From NCBI GenBank assembly GCA_003667245.1, contig RCNN01000238.1, forward strand, positions 1-64,000: 64,000 nt of DNA, read 5' to 3'. Positions 23,164-37,300 of the stretch are shown in pieces. The position numbers and the translations under genes are program-made. The notes under the pieces were generated by a model, which was not told where the DNA came from, did no database searches, and worked only from the letters and a program-made list of their open reading frames with translations. Each line of letters starts with the position of its first letter. The first letter of the stretch is position 1. The stretch comes from Heterostelium multicystogenum. Taxonomy: Eukaryota; Evosea; Eumycetozoa; Acytosteliales; Acytosteliaceae.

Positions 23164-25946
23164 AATAATTCTTTTTTTATAAGTAATAATTAATGATTAT
23201 CATATTTATCCCATTATTATATATATATTTAATTTTATAATAGATGGTAGGATCTGATATAATTATATTTGTAAATCAATTCAATACCTGTCTACTACCT
23301 ACAACTATTAGTACAAGAAGTCTTGATAATGCAAAATTAACCAGGATAGTTTGAAATAATTAAAAATTAAAGATTTACTCATATTTCCAATTGGATAATT
23401 ATGTTTGAGATTAAATAATTTAAATCAATCAATCTATCAGTCATTCAAACTTATAATAGAATAGTTTGAGATAGCAAACGAAAGAAAAGATTTACACAAA
23501 AAATATCTAATCTTAGTATTAACATGAATCCAAATATATTAATAAACGATATTTTAAAAGTTTAACATTTCTTTTAAATAAGAGTTGGAATAATTTTAAT
23601 TGTTTTAATATTTGTAGAGAATCTATAAATAAAATATAAATTCAAATTGCTTCAGAAATTAAACGTAAACTCCTATCCAATAGAATTCAATTACTTTACT
23701 TGAGTAGTAGAGAAGAGTGTTGATTGTTTTGGGAATGTGATCTGTCTGTCCATAAAGAATTTACAGGCAAAACTCAAATAGTGTGTTGTGTTACATACTA
23801 ATATTAGTACTTTATTGTACTTTGATCCTAAAACAAAACAAAAAAGGAAATGTTAATCCTAGATCTAACTGTCTGGAGGAGACTCAAGCGATTAACACCA
23901 CTCTATTTCACTACTCAATTGATTACGAATTTAATAAATCGTTTACTATTTATTTTGTTATTATAACATATTATAAAATGAATCAAAGTTGTATTGAGTT
24001 GAATAGAATAGGATGAAGGAATCTCCCCTTAATTTCAACTATATTTAAAAGTATACTAGTTTGTTTTTTTTGTTTGTTGGTGGTTTGGATTTTAGTATGA
24101 TATCAATTTAAATTGTGGTAGGGAGTGATTGTAGTGCACTATTGGTCGATAGATAGATTGATGGTTAAGCTAACTCGAGTATTAGAAATCTTTTCAATAC
24201 CTACCTACCACTGTTACTGTTGCTCGCCATGGTATAATGAAACCCAAGTAGTTAGTAATCATACAAGAAAACAAAGCAATATTATTGAATTAAATGTAAA
24301 TGATGATAATGATAAGTGATAATGATCTGATATAGTTGTTGTAAAGTCAATAATACCTTATATCCAAAATCACCCTTTCATCTTACATCTCTTGATGCAA
24401 ATTTCCAACAACAACAACAACAACAACAATTTTTACTCAACAAATAGTAAATCAGCACACTCAGTTAGACAGACCAACATCAGCTTTCACTTTTCTATTC
24501 TATCTTAAAATACTAAAGTCGATCAGCTGCGGAACACTAGCAAACCACCAGCACACCACATCATCAGAATTGATATTTAATAGATAGATAATGGTTGAGA
24601 ACTAAATAATAATATTGAGTCAGTGATGATCTTATAAAATGATATTTATTTATATATATTACCTAGTTTGGTGTGGATTGACATCACAGATTCAATTTGT
24701 GTTTGAATGTGTGCTTATTGATTGATTTAGTATTAATTAATTAGATTTTCATTAAGAGAGACAGACATCATGGGGGTGTGGTTGGGTTGGGTTGAAAGCA
24801 AGACAGTTTGTGTTTGTGGGTTGTATTAAAAAAATTATGATGTGGTTGTGGTTTTGATTTTAGTAATAAAAATACTCAAAAGGAATATGTAAACATTAAA
24901 CTGATAATAATAAGATGATATTTAGATAGCATTTATAAATCAGTCAGTCAATCTCAGAGGTATCAATGTGAAAGGTGTATACTAATGTTTAGTAACTTCG
25001 TGCATGATATTATTATGAAGAATGGATAGATTATGTTGTATAATTTAATATCATAATGGTATTGTTGATTAATAATAATAATAATAAGTGTAAGTAAAAT
25101 GATTGATTGATTGATTGATTTATGGATGGATTGATGGATGGTTGGATAGAGGTCAGAGCAAGTGTAAATCAAGCCTGAAATACTGCAGAGTATTTGTGAT
25201 GTATTGGTGGTGAAATTTGATGAATTGTATTGGGTGAAACGATAAGTGATTTGATATTAATCAATCTGGAATCAACTAAGCATAGGAGCTGGCCCAATGT
25301 TCATATAAGAGCTGCCCTCGAATTTAGCAGCTTTAAAAAAAAAATCAATACCTCTCACCCCTTTTGTTTAATCTGATCATATTGTTGTTGTTTTCCTAAT
25401 ACTTATTTATAAAAAGCGAAAAATGGTTACTCTTTTTGGTTTAGATGGATCAAGATAATACTACTATTATTATTATTAGTAGTAGTAGTATTGTTTTATA
25501 GAACGATGTGTTGCTGCTGCTGCTGCTACTTCTGTCTTCCACTGTCCATTCATTAAAGTAACGACAGTTTAATTGTAGTTTTTGAACAACAACAACAACC
25601 ATAAAAACTCTTAATCAGTTTTTTAACTTTACTTATTCCAAAGGTCAAATTAATCGATTCATTATTTGTTGTTGGTTTATTAATTTTATAGTTTTGTTAT
25701 TAGATTCCAATACTAACTCCATCTCATATACAACTTTTAATTGGTTATCGATATAACAATAATAATAATCATAAATTAAATTCAATTTAAATATTTGTTA
25801 GTCTTACTCAAGTTTGTGTTATTAATCACAAAAATAATCATTCAAAACATCCAAACACCAATTCTCCTATTTTGAAACAATCATAGATTTATTAATAAGT
25901 ACTAGTCTTAGTAAAGTAATAATTACCAATAGAAAATAGTTTTAAA
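23164..25946. other. intergenic region with microsatellites
   Basis: 2.8 kb without a supportable gene. It contains an AAC array (about 24408-24430), TTGA/ATTG repeats (about 25100-25122), mixed ACT/ATT/AGT triplets (about 25459-25494) and GCT repeats (25513-25528). The right end holds the promoter of the ADP-ribosylhydrolase gene. Confidence 0.55.
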
Positions 25947-27198
25947 ATGGACAGAGATAAATTTCAAATAGTAGGCCTCGACAAAGCCACCATGGAAGAC
26001 CCTCTTATTGATAGAATACTTGGTACCATTTATGGTTCAGTTTTAGGTGATGCTTTTGGTCTTTGTAAGTAATTTAAATTTATTAGATTAATCCTACTAG
26101 GTAATTATTTATTAACTAATAAACTATAGCCACTGAATTTTTAAATAAAGAACAAATATTAAAAGCTTATGGAACCAATCAGATTCCATTTCCAGGATTT
26201 TTAAAAACCTCTCATAATTCTAGATGGCCCAAGGGAGATTGGACCGATGAATCAGATCAGATGATCCTAGCCTTAGAGTCATTGATAGAGACCAATGGTA
26301 AAGCTTGTGAAATCAATTTTGCCAAGAAATTACAAAAATGGGTGGTATCAGGCTTTCCGGATCTTGGCGATACCTGTGGTAAGTAAATTAATATATATTT
26401 CTCTGCATTATTTTTAATAAAACGTATATTTATTATAGGCTTGGGTTCAACTAGTAGTTCAGTTATTTTACAATCTCAATTTACATCCAATCCCTTTTAT
26501 ATAAGTGAAAAAACCTGGGTTTCATCTGGTAGAAGAAACTCAAATAATGGTGCCATCTCTAGAGCTATTGCAACTGGATTGTTCCAATATGACAAGATGG
26601 ATGTTGTAACCAATAATTCTACTTCCTTCTGTAAAGTTACTCATTTTGACCAAAGATGTATTACCTCCAATAATGCCATTAGCTACGCCATCTCCATCCT
26701 ACTCAATAATATAGAATCTAAAAGAACTAGCTTAAATAGAAATGAAGAAGTCGACCATCTCATTGAAGAAATTGTCGCCAAATGTTCAAACTCAATGACT
26801 CTCCAAGAAAGAGTTGAATTTGAAGAAATAATGTACAATACCTCACTAGAATCATTAAATTTATCAGCCCCCGATTCCATAAGGTAAGGTTTGATCTATT
26901 CTAAAACTATGTGATTCCATATATTTATTCTGTTTTTTTCATTAGTTATGTATTTAAATCATTAGGTGCCGGATTTTGGGGATTGAGATCCAACTATTCC
27001 TTTAAAGATACATTAAATTTAATAGTTAAGGAAGGAGGTGATTCCGACTCCAATGGCTCTATTGCCGGTGGTTTGTTAGGATGTAAAATCGGTTATTCTC
27101 ACCTTCCAAAAGACTGGATCCAACAACTACCAAACAAAGAGTGGTTGGATATTAAAGTCTGTAAACTAATTGACCAAATTAAAAGAAATAGAAAATAA
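25947..27198 (+). CDS. ADP-ribosylglycohydrolase (ARH) family protein, 4 exons
   Basis: Model: join(25947..26064,26130..26378,26439..26882,26946..27198), with canonical GT-AG borders and no frame break; about 354 residues. The fold is all-helical with a di-magnesium site. N-terminal GTIYGSVLGDAFGLSTEF and GDWTDESDQMILALESL match the first metal motif (T-D-D/E-x in family members). C-terminal GGDSDSNGSIAGGLLGC matches the second (GGDTDTN in most ARHs). Family members remove ADP-ribose from proteins or nucleic acids or hydrolyse related substrates; the substrate here is unknown. No signal peptide is seen, so it is likely cytosolic or nuclear. It is one of two genes in the window that read without interruption, together with Tim22. 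Confidence 0.9.
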
Positions 27199-27766
27199 TT
27201 TAATATTAGTATAATAATAATAAAAAATAATCAAATTAATAATACATATTAAAATATAAACTTTAATCATCATTTATTATTAAATAAATTTTAAATGAAT
27301 CCATTTTTCTTTAATATTCCAACTATGGTGATATTGTTCAAAACTTCGAATGATATTCCTTTGGAGCAGATAGGCTCAGTAATACCCGAGTCTGTTAATA
27401 TCAAAGCAATCAAACCAACAATTTGATCAAACCAAACAAAATTTTTAGTAAAAAAACAGCAATAATACTATAATTGTGGTGTGTGGGTTTTGTTGTTTGA
27501 TCAAATTGTTCGGTGAGGATCCTTGGTCAAACCATCTTTGATGTGGATTTCATTAAATGCCAAACAAAAATATTCTCCAGTACAAAAAAAAAACAAAGCA
27601 TTTTTTTAATCATTTCTTCTTTTTTTCTGAAATTTTGAAATCGTATTAAAGCTTTTTTACTCAATAATTATAAGATCTTCCCACACAAATTATGATGGAT
27701 TTATTAAACCAAACCAGATATATATTCTATAATAATATTTAAAATAAGATATATTTGTATTTATAA
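27199..27766. other. intergenic region with hairpin-forming inverted repeat
   Basis: No gene is seen. The main structure is a perfect 16-bp inverted repeat (27417-27432 and 27495-27510), described separately. The rest is AT-rich, with TA tracts before the next start codon. Confidence 0.55.
27417..27510. repeat. perfect 16-bp inverted repeat with 62-nt loop
   Basis: The left arm AACAATTTGATCAAAC (27417-27432) is the exact reverse complement of the right arm at 27495-27510. Pairing continues imperfectly inward through A/T bases (CAAACAAAA against TTTTGTT). Each arm contains the palindrome TTTGATCAAA. It could be a small foldback element, a terminator-like hairpin for the upstream gene, or a paired protein-binding site. 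Confidence 0.65.
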
Positions 27767-29410
27767 ATGGAAGATGAAGATGATAGTAAATGGTTTCTTG
27801 GAAACGTTGATTATGAGTTTGAATATAAAGTTCCTGGCTACTTTCCATTAGGAGCATGCAATGTCGAATTAAATCACTATCTGCAAAAGTATATCGTTGG
27901 AATTCTCTTGGGATATGATGACCTGGAGTACTATATCAGCTATAAAGAAGGCACTCGCTACAGAATGACTAAAGCTCGGCTTGACTTGGCTTTGGTTTCT
28001 TGGAGCTGGTTTGGTATGGTGCGACAGTTCTTCAAAATCAATTCTTTGGTCCATTTAAGTACAAAGTTGACCGGTACAGAACACCTACTTTGGACACTAA
28101 ATTTATATTTAGATTCAAAACACTGTCTCATTGAGCATGTTAATAGCATTTCATTATGGACAGAGGTGTTTGCCAACCCAATAGTCTCAACTATAATCAA
28201 CAGCTTCTTTAGAAATTTGACAAAAATGATTATATTATGCAATACTAAATCGATACTCAATCATCTTATCATTATGCCTCCTAAAGATATTGGGGATTGG
28301 TCATTGAAAGAACTGGAGCTCGACATCTATGAGCTAGGCTCTGCATCTACGGAAATCTTTTGCCTCATCGAGAAATTGAAACCACTGACAACAAAGCTTG
28401 AAATGTTTAAGCTCCTGCTACAGTTGAAACCAAACTCAATTTACAGAGGCAATGGATGGCTTATGCACCTCAAGAACTTACACTATCATACACTTAAACA
28501 TCTGAGAGTATACTCAAATGGCTGGAACAATTCATTCTCGTACGACAGTAAAAAACTGGCTTGACTATCTTAATCCTCAGATGATTCAATCAATCATATT
28601 TTCCGACCGGTATCCATTCCCTGAAAATGACAACTACGAAACTGAAGTTCTTTACTTTAAGAAGGCTACAGAACGACACTGCATCGCCACCAATTAGCTT
28701 TGAGAGGCTTCCAGAGTTTAAGAATCTACGCACTCTTTGCTTGGACACTTTCAGAAATCCCAACAGCCAATTCATCAAATATTTAGAGCAACAAAACAAC
28801 ATTGAATCGATTTCACGCATGACGCTGACGGTCACCAAGGAATTACTTCCAATCCTCGCAAACAAAACCAAGATTAAAGAGTTTGACCTCTATCTTCCAG
28901 ATAACCTTTTCGACAAAAATACTGGTCCACAATCAAGTGACAAAGCTAAAGCTGTCAGTCATCATGAGCAATGAAATCGATATACTGGATTGTAGTCAAC
29001 TTGATAATCTTACCTCTCTTTCCATCAACTTCAATTTCCATCTTTTTACAAAACAACTGTGCCGTCTGCTCTCCAGGCCAAACTCCTTAAAGAGGCTGTG
29101 GTTACTTGACAAGGAAGATAGTTACCTCTCACACACTCAGTCGAAGACCATTGAAGTTTTCCAAGCAATCATTGCTAACTGTCAGAAATCCAAGATTGAG
29201 TATATCTCATCAGACTTTAGTGTTGGAAAAGAAAGTTTACAGCTTACAAAGGAGCTTTTAGACAAGACATTAACTCTTCAAGAAATCATTTGTCAAATGA
29301 ACAATCGTGAATCATTAGATGAATTTAATCACATTTGCAACTACCTCTATCAATACAGAGTAGCAAGATACTACAACAATAGAATAAAGATTACAAGAAT
29401 ATTATATTAA
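27767..29410 (+). CDS. gene E: unrecognised LRR-like protein, single exon, about three frameshifts
   Basis: The first 265 codons are open from ATG 27767 (MEDEDDSKWFLGNVDYEFEYKVPGY...). The frame then breaks near 28550, 28640 and 28970, and the last segment ends at 29410. Corrected length is about 545 residues. The middle and C-terminal parts have leucine-rich, solenoid-like spacing (ISFERLPEFKNLRTLCLDTF, LDNLTSLSINFNF, SLKRLWLLDKED). No F-box, signal peptide or membrane segment is evident, and I do not recognise the family. Fragments recur at 5823-6005, 7280-7490 and 60376-60570. The 60.4 kb fragment reads through the second break (DRYPFPENDNHEFKFF), which supports a single-base error there. 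It sits just upstream of F-box copy B. Confidence 0.6.
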
Positions 29411-29537
29411 TTGTCCACTTTAGGAGTTATCATATCCAATTTAAATTGTGATGTTCATTCATTCGGATTAACCAAGAAACTCATATTATTTTAATTTTTT
29501 TTATTTTTGTTATTTTTTTTATTTTTGAACTTCGAAT

Positions 29538-31102
29538 ATGGGAATGTTAAATAATAATAATAATAATATATTGGTTAATCTATCATTTATATTGTTAACT
29601 AAAATAATAGAATGTTTAGATGATAATATAGACAGAGTATGTTTCAGTTTGAGTTGTAAGACATTGTTTGATCATCGTAATAGCTATCTATTATTCAAAT
29701 ATAATCATTGGATAAGATCATTCACCAAAAATAGCAGTCATACTTTTATGTCTTCATACAGAGATATCCTGATTCAGTGCAGTAGTATGTATAATATAAT
29801 ATAATATAATCATTTAATGATATATATAAATATATATATTTGATATTACAGATTTCTAAAACTTAACCTCAAAATCAAACCAAATCAGAAATAGATGATC
29901 ATTTCATTCATAACAATATCAGTAATACAAATATCAATTCAATTTATTTGAGATCGAATATAGAATTACAAGAAAACATCAGATTTCCATCGAATATAAA
30001 AGAAATCAGAGCTTACGAATATCAGATAAACGAATCATCATTGCCATTACATTTGGAATCTTTAGTTATTGAATTTAGTTTCCATAGTTTACTTCCAAAA
30101 ATGTCACTCTTACCTCGATCACTCAAAATTCTATATTTGTATTCAAGAAGTGGTGTTTATGTTTCAAGTGATTTAGAATCACTCCCACCCAATCTTGAAG
30201 AGTTGTATTATATCACCACTAGAGCTGAATCTGGATTGATATGGTCGAAATCAGCTCAACTTCCATCAACATTAAAGTTTCTTCAAATTGCAACCAAACA
30301 ATTACCATATATCAAACATTTAACATCATTACATACTCTTCAATTGATGTCTTTTGAAGATTCCATCGAAGTTGGAGATATTCCAGAGAATGTCACTCAA
30401 TTGGTATTGTTCAGTAAATTATCAAAACCATTCAACAGTGAATTTATACCATCGAACATCAAATATTTAGAGATGCGTGGTTACTTTTTATACGGATCTT
30501 CATCTTGTTTAAGTAAATTTGCAACACTTCAACATTTGGAAACATTGGTTTTGTCTGGTATTTCTTCCGGAAGTGATATTAATTTTGAACGACTTCCAGA
30601 GAGTTTAATCAATATCCATCTTCCAATGAATGACAAATTTCAATTTGATACACTCATTGACAGCTGTAATCAATTACCAAATTTGAAGTTTGTTGAATAT
30701 GGTGGATTCAATAATAATGGTTTTAGAGGTCAAAAACGATTAATCAATAGATCAATACAATCAATTAAAATAGATTTCGTAAAGATTCTAACCAATCAAA
30801 CAATTGTTCAATCAGTGGAGAACATCGATTTTGGTTATAGTAGACAAAAAGTAGAACAAGATGTATGGACACCTTCAGTTTCATCGATATCTATTTTTAC
30901 CGAATTTATAATACGCAACAACAATTTGAAAGATATTCCACCAACAATCAAAAACATAACGATTACTGATGTTTATAAAAAGGTTAAAACAAGAAAATTA
31001 GATGATAATAGCATTTTAATCATGGGAGATAGCAAATTCAATACAACTTCCACAATCATTAACATTGACAATTTATCTGATTACATTAAATCTATTATGT
31101 AA
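29538..31102 (+). CDS. F-box/FNIP-LRR family protein, copy B (intact)
   Basis: Model: join(29538..29784,29889..31102), 1461 nt, 486 residues, no internal stop. This copy fixes the exon model for the family, because both exons join in phase only with the CAAATCAG acceptor. The N-terminus is the F-box-like LSFILLTKIIECLDDNIDRV. Compared with copies A and D it lacks a block of about 130 bp at the end of exon 1 (the RYTDQNHLLEIS region), removed in frame. Exon 2 encodes FNIP/LRR repeats with LP.SLK.L and IP..VTQL cores and ends in NIDNLSDYIKSIM, as in copy A. A role as substrate receptor of an SCF ubiquitin ligase is inferred from the family only. Confidence 0.8.
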
Positions 31103-31309
31103 TAAATATTTTACTCGATTTGAAGTAATCATTATAATTGAATATGTTTATTCCTCTGAAAGTTTCTTGAATAAAACTGTGAGTGAAATTCTAAAATAGC
31201 TTTCAAAAATGTAAGCAAAAAGGAATTATACAAAATTCATAATGTAATATGATTTTAACACTTAATTTATTTAAAAATTGATTGAATAGAACTACTGATC
31301 AGGTAATTG

Positions 31310-34300
31310 TTAAGAGTTGGTGGTTGTCGAGTTTAAATATTTCATTTCAAATACTGGATAGAGTTTTCTGTTGTTCCAATGTATTGATATCATCTTTGTA
31401 AGATCACCATTTGTGTATGGAGGAATTGAACAAATCAATAGAGGTGTGATTATATCATTTTTGTTGCTGTTAATTTCATCAGTGTGATTGGTTGTACAAT
31501 TTATCAAATAATCGTCAAGATAAATCAATAATTCACTGCTGCATGGATACATTTGTTTAATAGTAATATCAGTGCCATTGATTGGTATTAAGGTGTTATT
31601 TTCAATAAAATCTTTAATAATACAATTAGTAAGTTTGAAAATTGGGAAACTCTTTTTATACTTACATGGGTCAAAAATTTCAATTGTTCCATTGATAAAG
31701 TTCGACTGATTGAATTCTCTTGATGATTGGTTATTTCCAATAATAATAATTTCTTCAATGATAGTGGTGCTATTGTCTGAACTGTTTTGTCGAACATTGT
31801 TCGATTTAAGTGCTATGGATACGTTAAAATCATTTGACAAACTCCATATCATATTTGTGGTAATGGAAATAGTAGTGTTAGTGGAGCTGTTTGTGTTAGT
31901 GCTACTGTTATCATTAATTGTAAAAATGTCACTGAGATTTAAAAGATGGAACATTGTTTCATCGAATTGTCCAAATGGAAGATTAACTTTGCTTTTATAA
32001 CTCGTTATGGTATAGTTTGAATTTACAATTGTCACGGTAGTATTAGATATCGTTGTATTATCAATGGATCCCATAGAGTCATCAAATGTTGTATTGTCAG
32101 TTATAAATGATGAATTAGAGATTACAGTGGTGTTGATAATAAAGGAGGCGATAAGTTGAACTGTTTGATTTTGATTCACTGGGAATATTCCATACTCAAT
32201 GTTTGCATCATGGATTTTTGTGTTGTTAACGATAGTAGTGTTTGTATTTATATCTGTTGTGTTGGTTCTGTTTAACATTGGAATTCCTTGAGCTTGTGTG
32301 AAGAAAATATATCTTCCTTGAATGAATGTAGTTAGATTTGGATGGTTGCTAATGAAGTACACTCTGGATATATTTGATGAAATGTCTATTGTAATTTTGA
32401 TTGGTAAAGAATCTATACTATAACTCTTATTGACATTGATTGAATATTGAATATTTTCCATCTCAACCACCAAATGAGATTCATAGGAAGTGTTTAGAAT
32501 AGATGTTGGTATTGAATTTGATGTGGAATTGGTTTGATTTACATATTGGTAATCATCAAAAATACCATTGAAATTATAGTCTACAAAAACAGTCAGGTTC
32601 ATTGTTTGATTGTAATTGATTCTTATAGTATCATTAAATATATTAACCTGACAAATTGAAGCAAACTAGATGATAGTAAATTATTAATATTTACAATTTG
32701 TTTAGAAATTCAAAAAATACATGATACTTACATTAAATGATAGATTTTCAATCGAATGGTTTGTGATTCAAAAGTTTGTTAAATTGAAAACTCCATACTG
32801 TAGCGTTATTGTCTTGTTCTCTTGAATTGATTTTAAAGTTCCATTGCAACCAAATCCATTGAACCAATTTACTGAGATATTGAATGAATAGCTAAAATTA
32901 ATACCATTGAATATTATATTATCGATTGAATTTCCAGTTGGGAAGTAGTATAAAGAAGATTGATTAAGGACTTTTAGATTGTAAAAGCCTAATGGGTTCT
33001 CTATCGAATAATTGTAGAATCCAAATTCATTTGTGACAAATGTAATACCATTGATTTCAGATGTAATATTTGCCAAAGGGAGATCAATTCCTTCATCATA
33101 AATATTATTTTGGTTTGTATCATTGAATATATATCCATTGATGAAACCAAAGTTAATTTGGTTTGGATTTCCAGTTGTAGTTCCACCTGTGGTAGTAGAT
33201 AGAATTCTTTGGTCTAATACAACATCTATCTTGTTATAAAGAGAGTAGATTGATGTATTGAGCTTAATGTATCCTCCACTGCTTGGAATATTTTGGGAAT
33301 TGTTTATCAAAAGATTAGGATTTGAAATTTCAATTGAATAGAACTCTGTCATATTGATAGTAATAGTGTTGTTTGAATTGAGAATGATCATACTGTTACT
33401 ATTATTATAGGTTACAATGATTGTTTGATTTTGGTTATTGTTTAAGAAGGAAATAAATGAAGTATTCCATGATAAGTTTTCAAAGAATGAGCGATTAAAT
33501 GTACCATATGGAAGATGGATTGATCGATTTGAAATTGAAGTATTTCCAAATATTTCTATTGTCAAATAATCAGGAACATCGAAAAATCCATAATCTATAT
33601 TTATATTCTGTTCTTTAAATGAATCAAAATCGATTTCCAAATGTTGTTGGATTGCTGAAATATTATTTTGTGATGAAATAAATGAGATACTAGATTTGGA
33701 GGGAACATCTATCATAATATTATTAGAATGGATTAACACAGATCTTGTAAGTTCTATATCATTCTGTAAATCTTTTGAGAGAACTACAATAGTTGAACTA
33801 TTTGGAAGAGTTTGATAAGAAATAGAATTATTTCTTGAACCATTCATATCGAAATCAATGAATAATGAAATATTCAAAGTTGTCTTATATGAAATAGAAA
33901 TAATTTCAGATAGATTATTAACTTTACAAAATGGTTCAGTCTAAAAGAAAATGATGTTTTGTATTAGAGATTAATAAAAATAACAATATTTAATTCAATT
34001 ATACTTACATTAATTAATGTCTTATTGAAATCATTCTTATTCCAACCAAAGTTGCTTAAATTATAAGATCCATATTGTAGATTGATGACAGAATTTGAAA
34101 TTAAAGAAGAGATGGTGCTTTGGCATCGATATACAGCTAATTTATAAAATGAATAGCAAAAACCATAATATTAGTGTATATTGATTGATATGAGTTTTAA
34201 TAACTTACATTTAAAGAACAAAGGAATATTGTGATTAGTTTTTCCAGTTGAAATATATACTGTTTTCATTGATATTGGAGCAAAGAATAAAGTCAAGTTT

Positions 34301-37300
34301 GAAGTATCAACACTGATATTATATTCATTTGATATGAGGTTTGTAAATATATATGAACCATTAGAAGTGCTGGTTGTTGAAATATTTAGTGATGGCCCTA
34401 CTAATCTAACAATCACACCTTGAATAATAAAATCAAGATTTGATTGATAGTCATTATCAAAGTTTGTATCATTGAATACAAGTCCATTAATTGTATATGA
34501 TTGTTGACCACCTGTTGTGATCCCACTTGTAGTAGTTGTAGTAATACTTGAACCATCTCCAGTTGAAGATCCTGAGCCAGTGGTCGAAGTAACAGTGGAT
34601 GTCATTGATGAAGAGGTTGTTGATGTGATATTACTTTCATATGTAATTGTATAATGTTCCCAAAGGTTTTGATTATTCCAAATCATTTGAATTGTTTTAA
34701 TATAGCTTCCGCCCATATATTGAGGGATTGAAATATTAACTTGGTTATGAGATGAAATTGAGATATTGAGAGGAATACCTTCTATTGTTGCTCTTGGTTG
34801 AGCTATTAATTGGTTATATCTTCTCGGAAGTTGAATAACGCCTCCAGACTGTGGGATTGTGGAAACATTGTTGAACCAAGTTGAGTCAAACACTTCAATA
34901 TATTGATAGTCACTAACATTAAACGAGGTAGGTATCACTGTACTGAAAATTGTAACATTGGTTCCTTTTATCAGTGCTACAGATTGTGTTGGTGAAGCTG
35001 TGAACATAAATTGACTAGGTAATCCAATGGTAGAAAAGATATCCATCTTGAATTTACCATAAGGTATATTGACAATTGGGCCATGGGTCGATAAGAATGG
35101 AAGAGTATAGTTTGGATATTCAAGGAAAATAGAATAATTAAAGCTTAAATCCGATGGTTCTAATAAAATGTTTTGAACAGTCGGTGTAAATTGCAACATT
35201 GAAAGAGATTGTGATTTAAAGTTAATGGATGTTGTTGCAGGTACATCTACATGGAATGACATTGGAATAGAATCGAGCGCAAGTGATGATGAGAGTTTAG
35301 AGTTATATTGAATGGAATGTGAGGATAATAATAATCTTGCATTGACCGATGACACATCATATGATTCTTCAAATTCATCCAAAATACCATTCATATTTAG
35401 ATCCGCATATGCTTCAAATTTAATAGTTTTACTAAAAGTAATGGATATTATTGGGTAATTCAATTGATAAGCACAAATTGGATCAAACTATATATTAATA
35501 AAAACGAGATAAATGTTAGAAAGAGAAAACTAATTAATTCTAATTCAAAATTAGAATAGAAGATATATTTATACTTACTTGATAGATTGTGGATTCAGAT
35601 GTTTGGAAATTATAATTTGAAAGATTAAAAGTTCCATATTGAAGTTTGAGGGTTAGTCCAGTCGATTGATTAAACAAAGTTCCAATACAACCAAGTGATG
35701 ATCTTTCAAAAAATGCAAAATTTAAAACAATGGTATTAGCTGCTATAATATTTACACTCTTTTTGCTGTAAGGGAGAATAAATAATGAATCATTTCCAGA
35801 AGTTGAAATATTATGGATTCCTACAAATAATGTTTCCAATGAATAGTATCCATTATAGTCTGTTCTTATCATATTCAATCCACCGGCAGGATCTGATATA
35901 TTGACTATAGTGTTTCTTAACAAAGATTCTCCTTGATCGTAAATATTATTCATATTCTTATCAACGAATAGAGTTCCTTGAATAATCGTTTTGGTTTTAG
36001 GAGAAGGAGTTGGAGTTGGATTTGTTGAGGTTGTGGATGATGATATTATAGATGTCGATGTTGTATCTGAAGTGGTGGATGAAGTAGTTGAAGTTGTAGA
36101 TGTCGATGTTGTAGCTGTAGTTGTGGATGAAGATGAAGTTGTAGAGGATTCAGTTCCGGTTAATAAACCAGGTCTTGAAGTTGTTATAGTAATTGGTGAT
36201 TCCTCTTCACTGCTGGGGTCCACTACTATTGGAAAATGGAAATTCTCAATATATGCAAAAATTAAGATATTTTCATCATCATCATCTGAATTCGAACCTG
36301 AACTACTTCGAGTACCAATACTAAGGCTAAAATGGACTGATATGTGGAGAGACCATCTATGGCGACTACCAGATTTTTGAACCCATTTAAGTGATAATCC
36401 TTTGAGGGAGGTTGAACCAACAGAGTTGGGAATTCTGTCTTTTGGTGGTGGAGGTATAGTGAGTGTTATTGGATCTGGATTAAGTGTTATTGGGAAGGGG
36501 AGTGGAATTACTATTGGTTCGAACCAGATAATAATGGTAAAGGATATAATAGGGGAAGTTCCTACTGGGGTTAAAAGAAACTGTATGGGCAAAAGAGGTG
36601 GTAGAGGAGGCTCTTCAATACCATCACAATCCATTCCTTGGCATTCTATATCTTCACAATCCGGTCCTTGGCAATCTTTACTATCACTTCCGCTACTGCT
36701 GCTATCCTCGGAAGAGGAGGAATCATCACGAGTAAATATGACATCTTTATTTGATGATTTTCCATGGAATGTAATTTGAACTTCATAGGATCCTGCTTCG
36801 CTTGGAGAGATTTGACAATAGATCATTTTGGCATCTTTTGTTACAATAATATTGCTGCATGTGAGACTTCCGATATCAACATTTATAGGATGACCCATCA
36901 ATCCAAGATCAGAACCTTTAATCTGGATTTTTGTGCTGTCTTCTGAATTGTCTGAAGAAGGATTTACAGAAGTAACTTTTGGACTATTGAAATTGAAGTC
37001 AGTGTTTGTATTACTCTCTTGATCCGAAAGCTTAAGGTAAATTGGAATGGAATCACCATATCCTTGAATTGAATTAAAAATGATTTGAGTGTTATTTTGG
37101 GATATGATTTTAACTGCAATGTTTTTGAAATAAACAGTGAGAGTCGATCTTTCTTCCTGGAAATTGTTTCCTGACAATGTAATCTCATAGTTACCAACAA
37201 TACTTCCACTTGTTGGAGAAATAGAATTGATTTTAGGAGGACCATAATATTCAAAGAAGACTTCATCGGTTGAGTCTTGACCTGAAGCAGACACTACAAC

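Noticed and set aside
23783..24319. Two short plus-strand ORFs in the 23-26 kb spacer
   Set aside because: No domain, no splice continuity, composition equals the surrounding AT-rich DNA.
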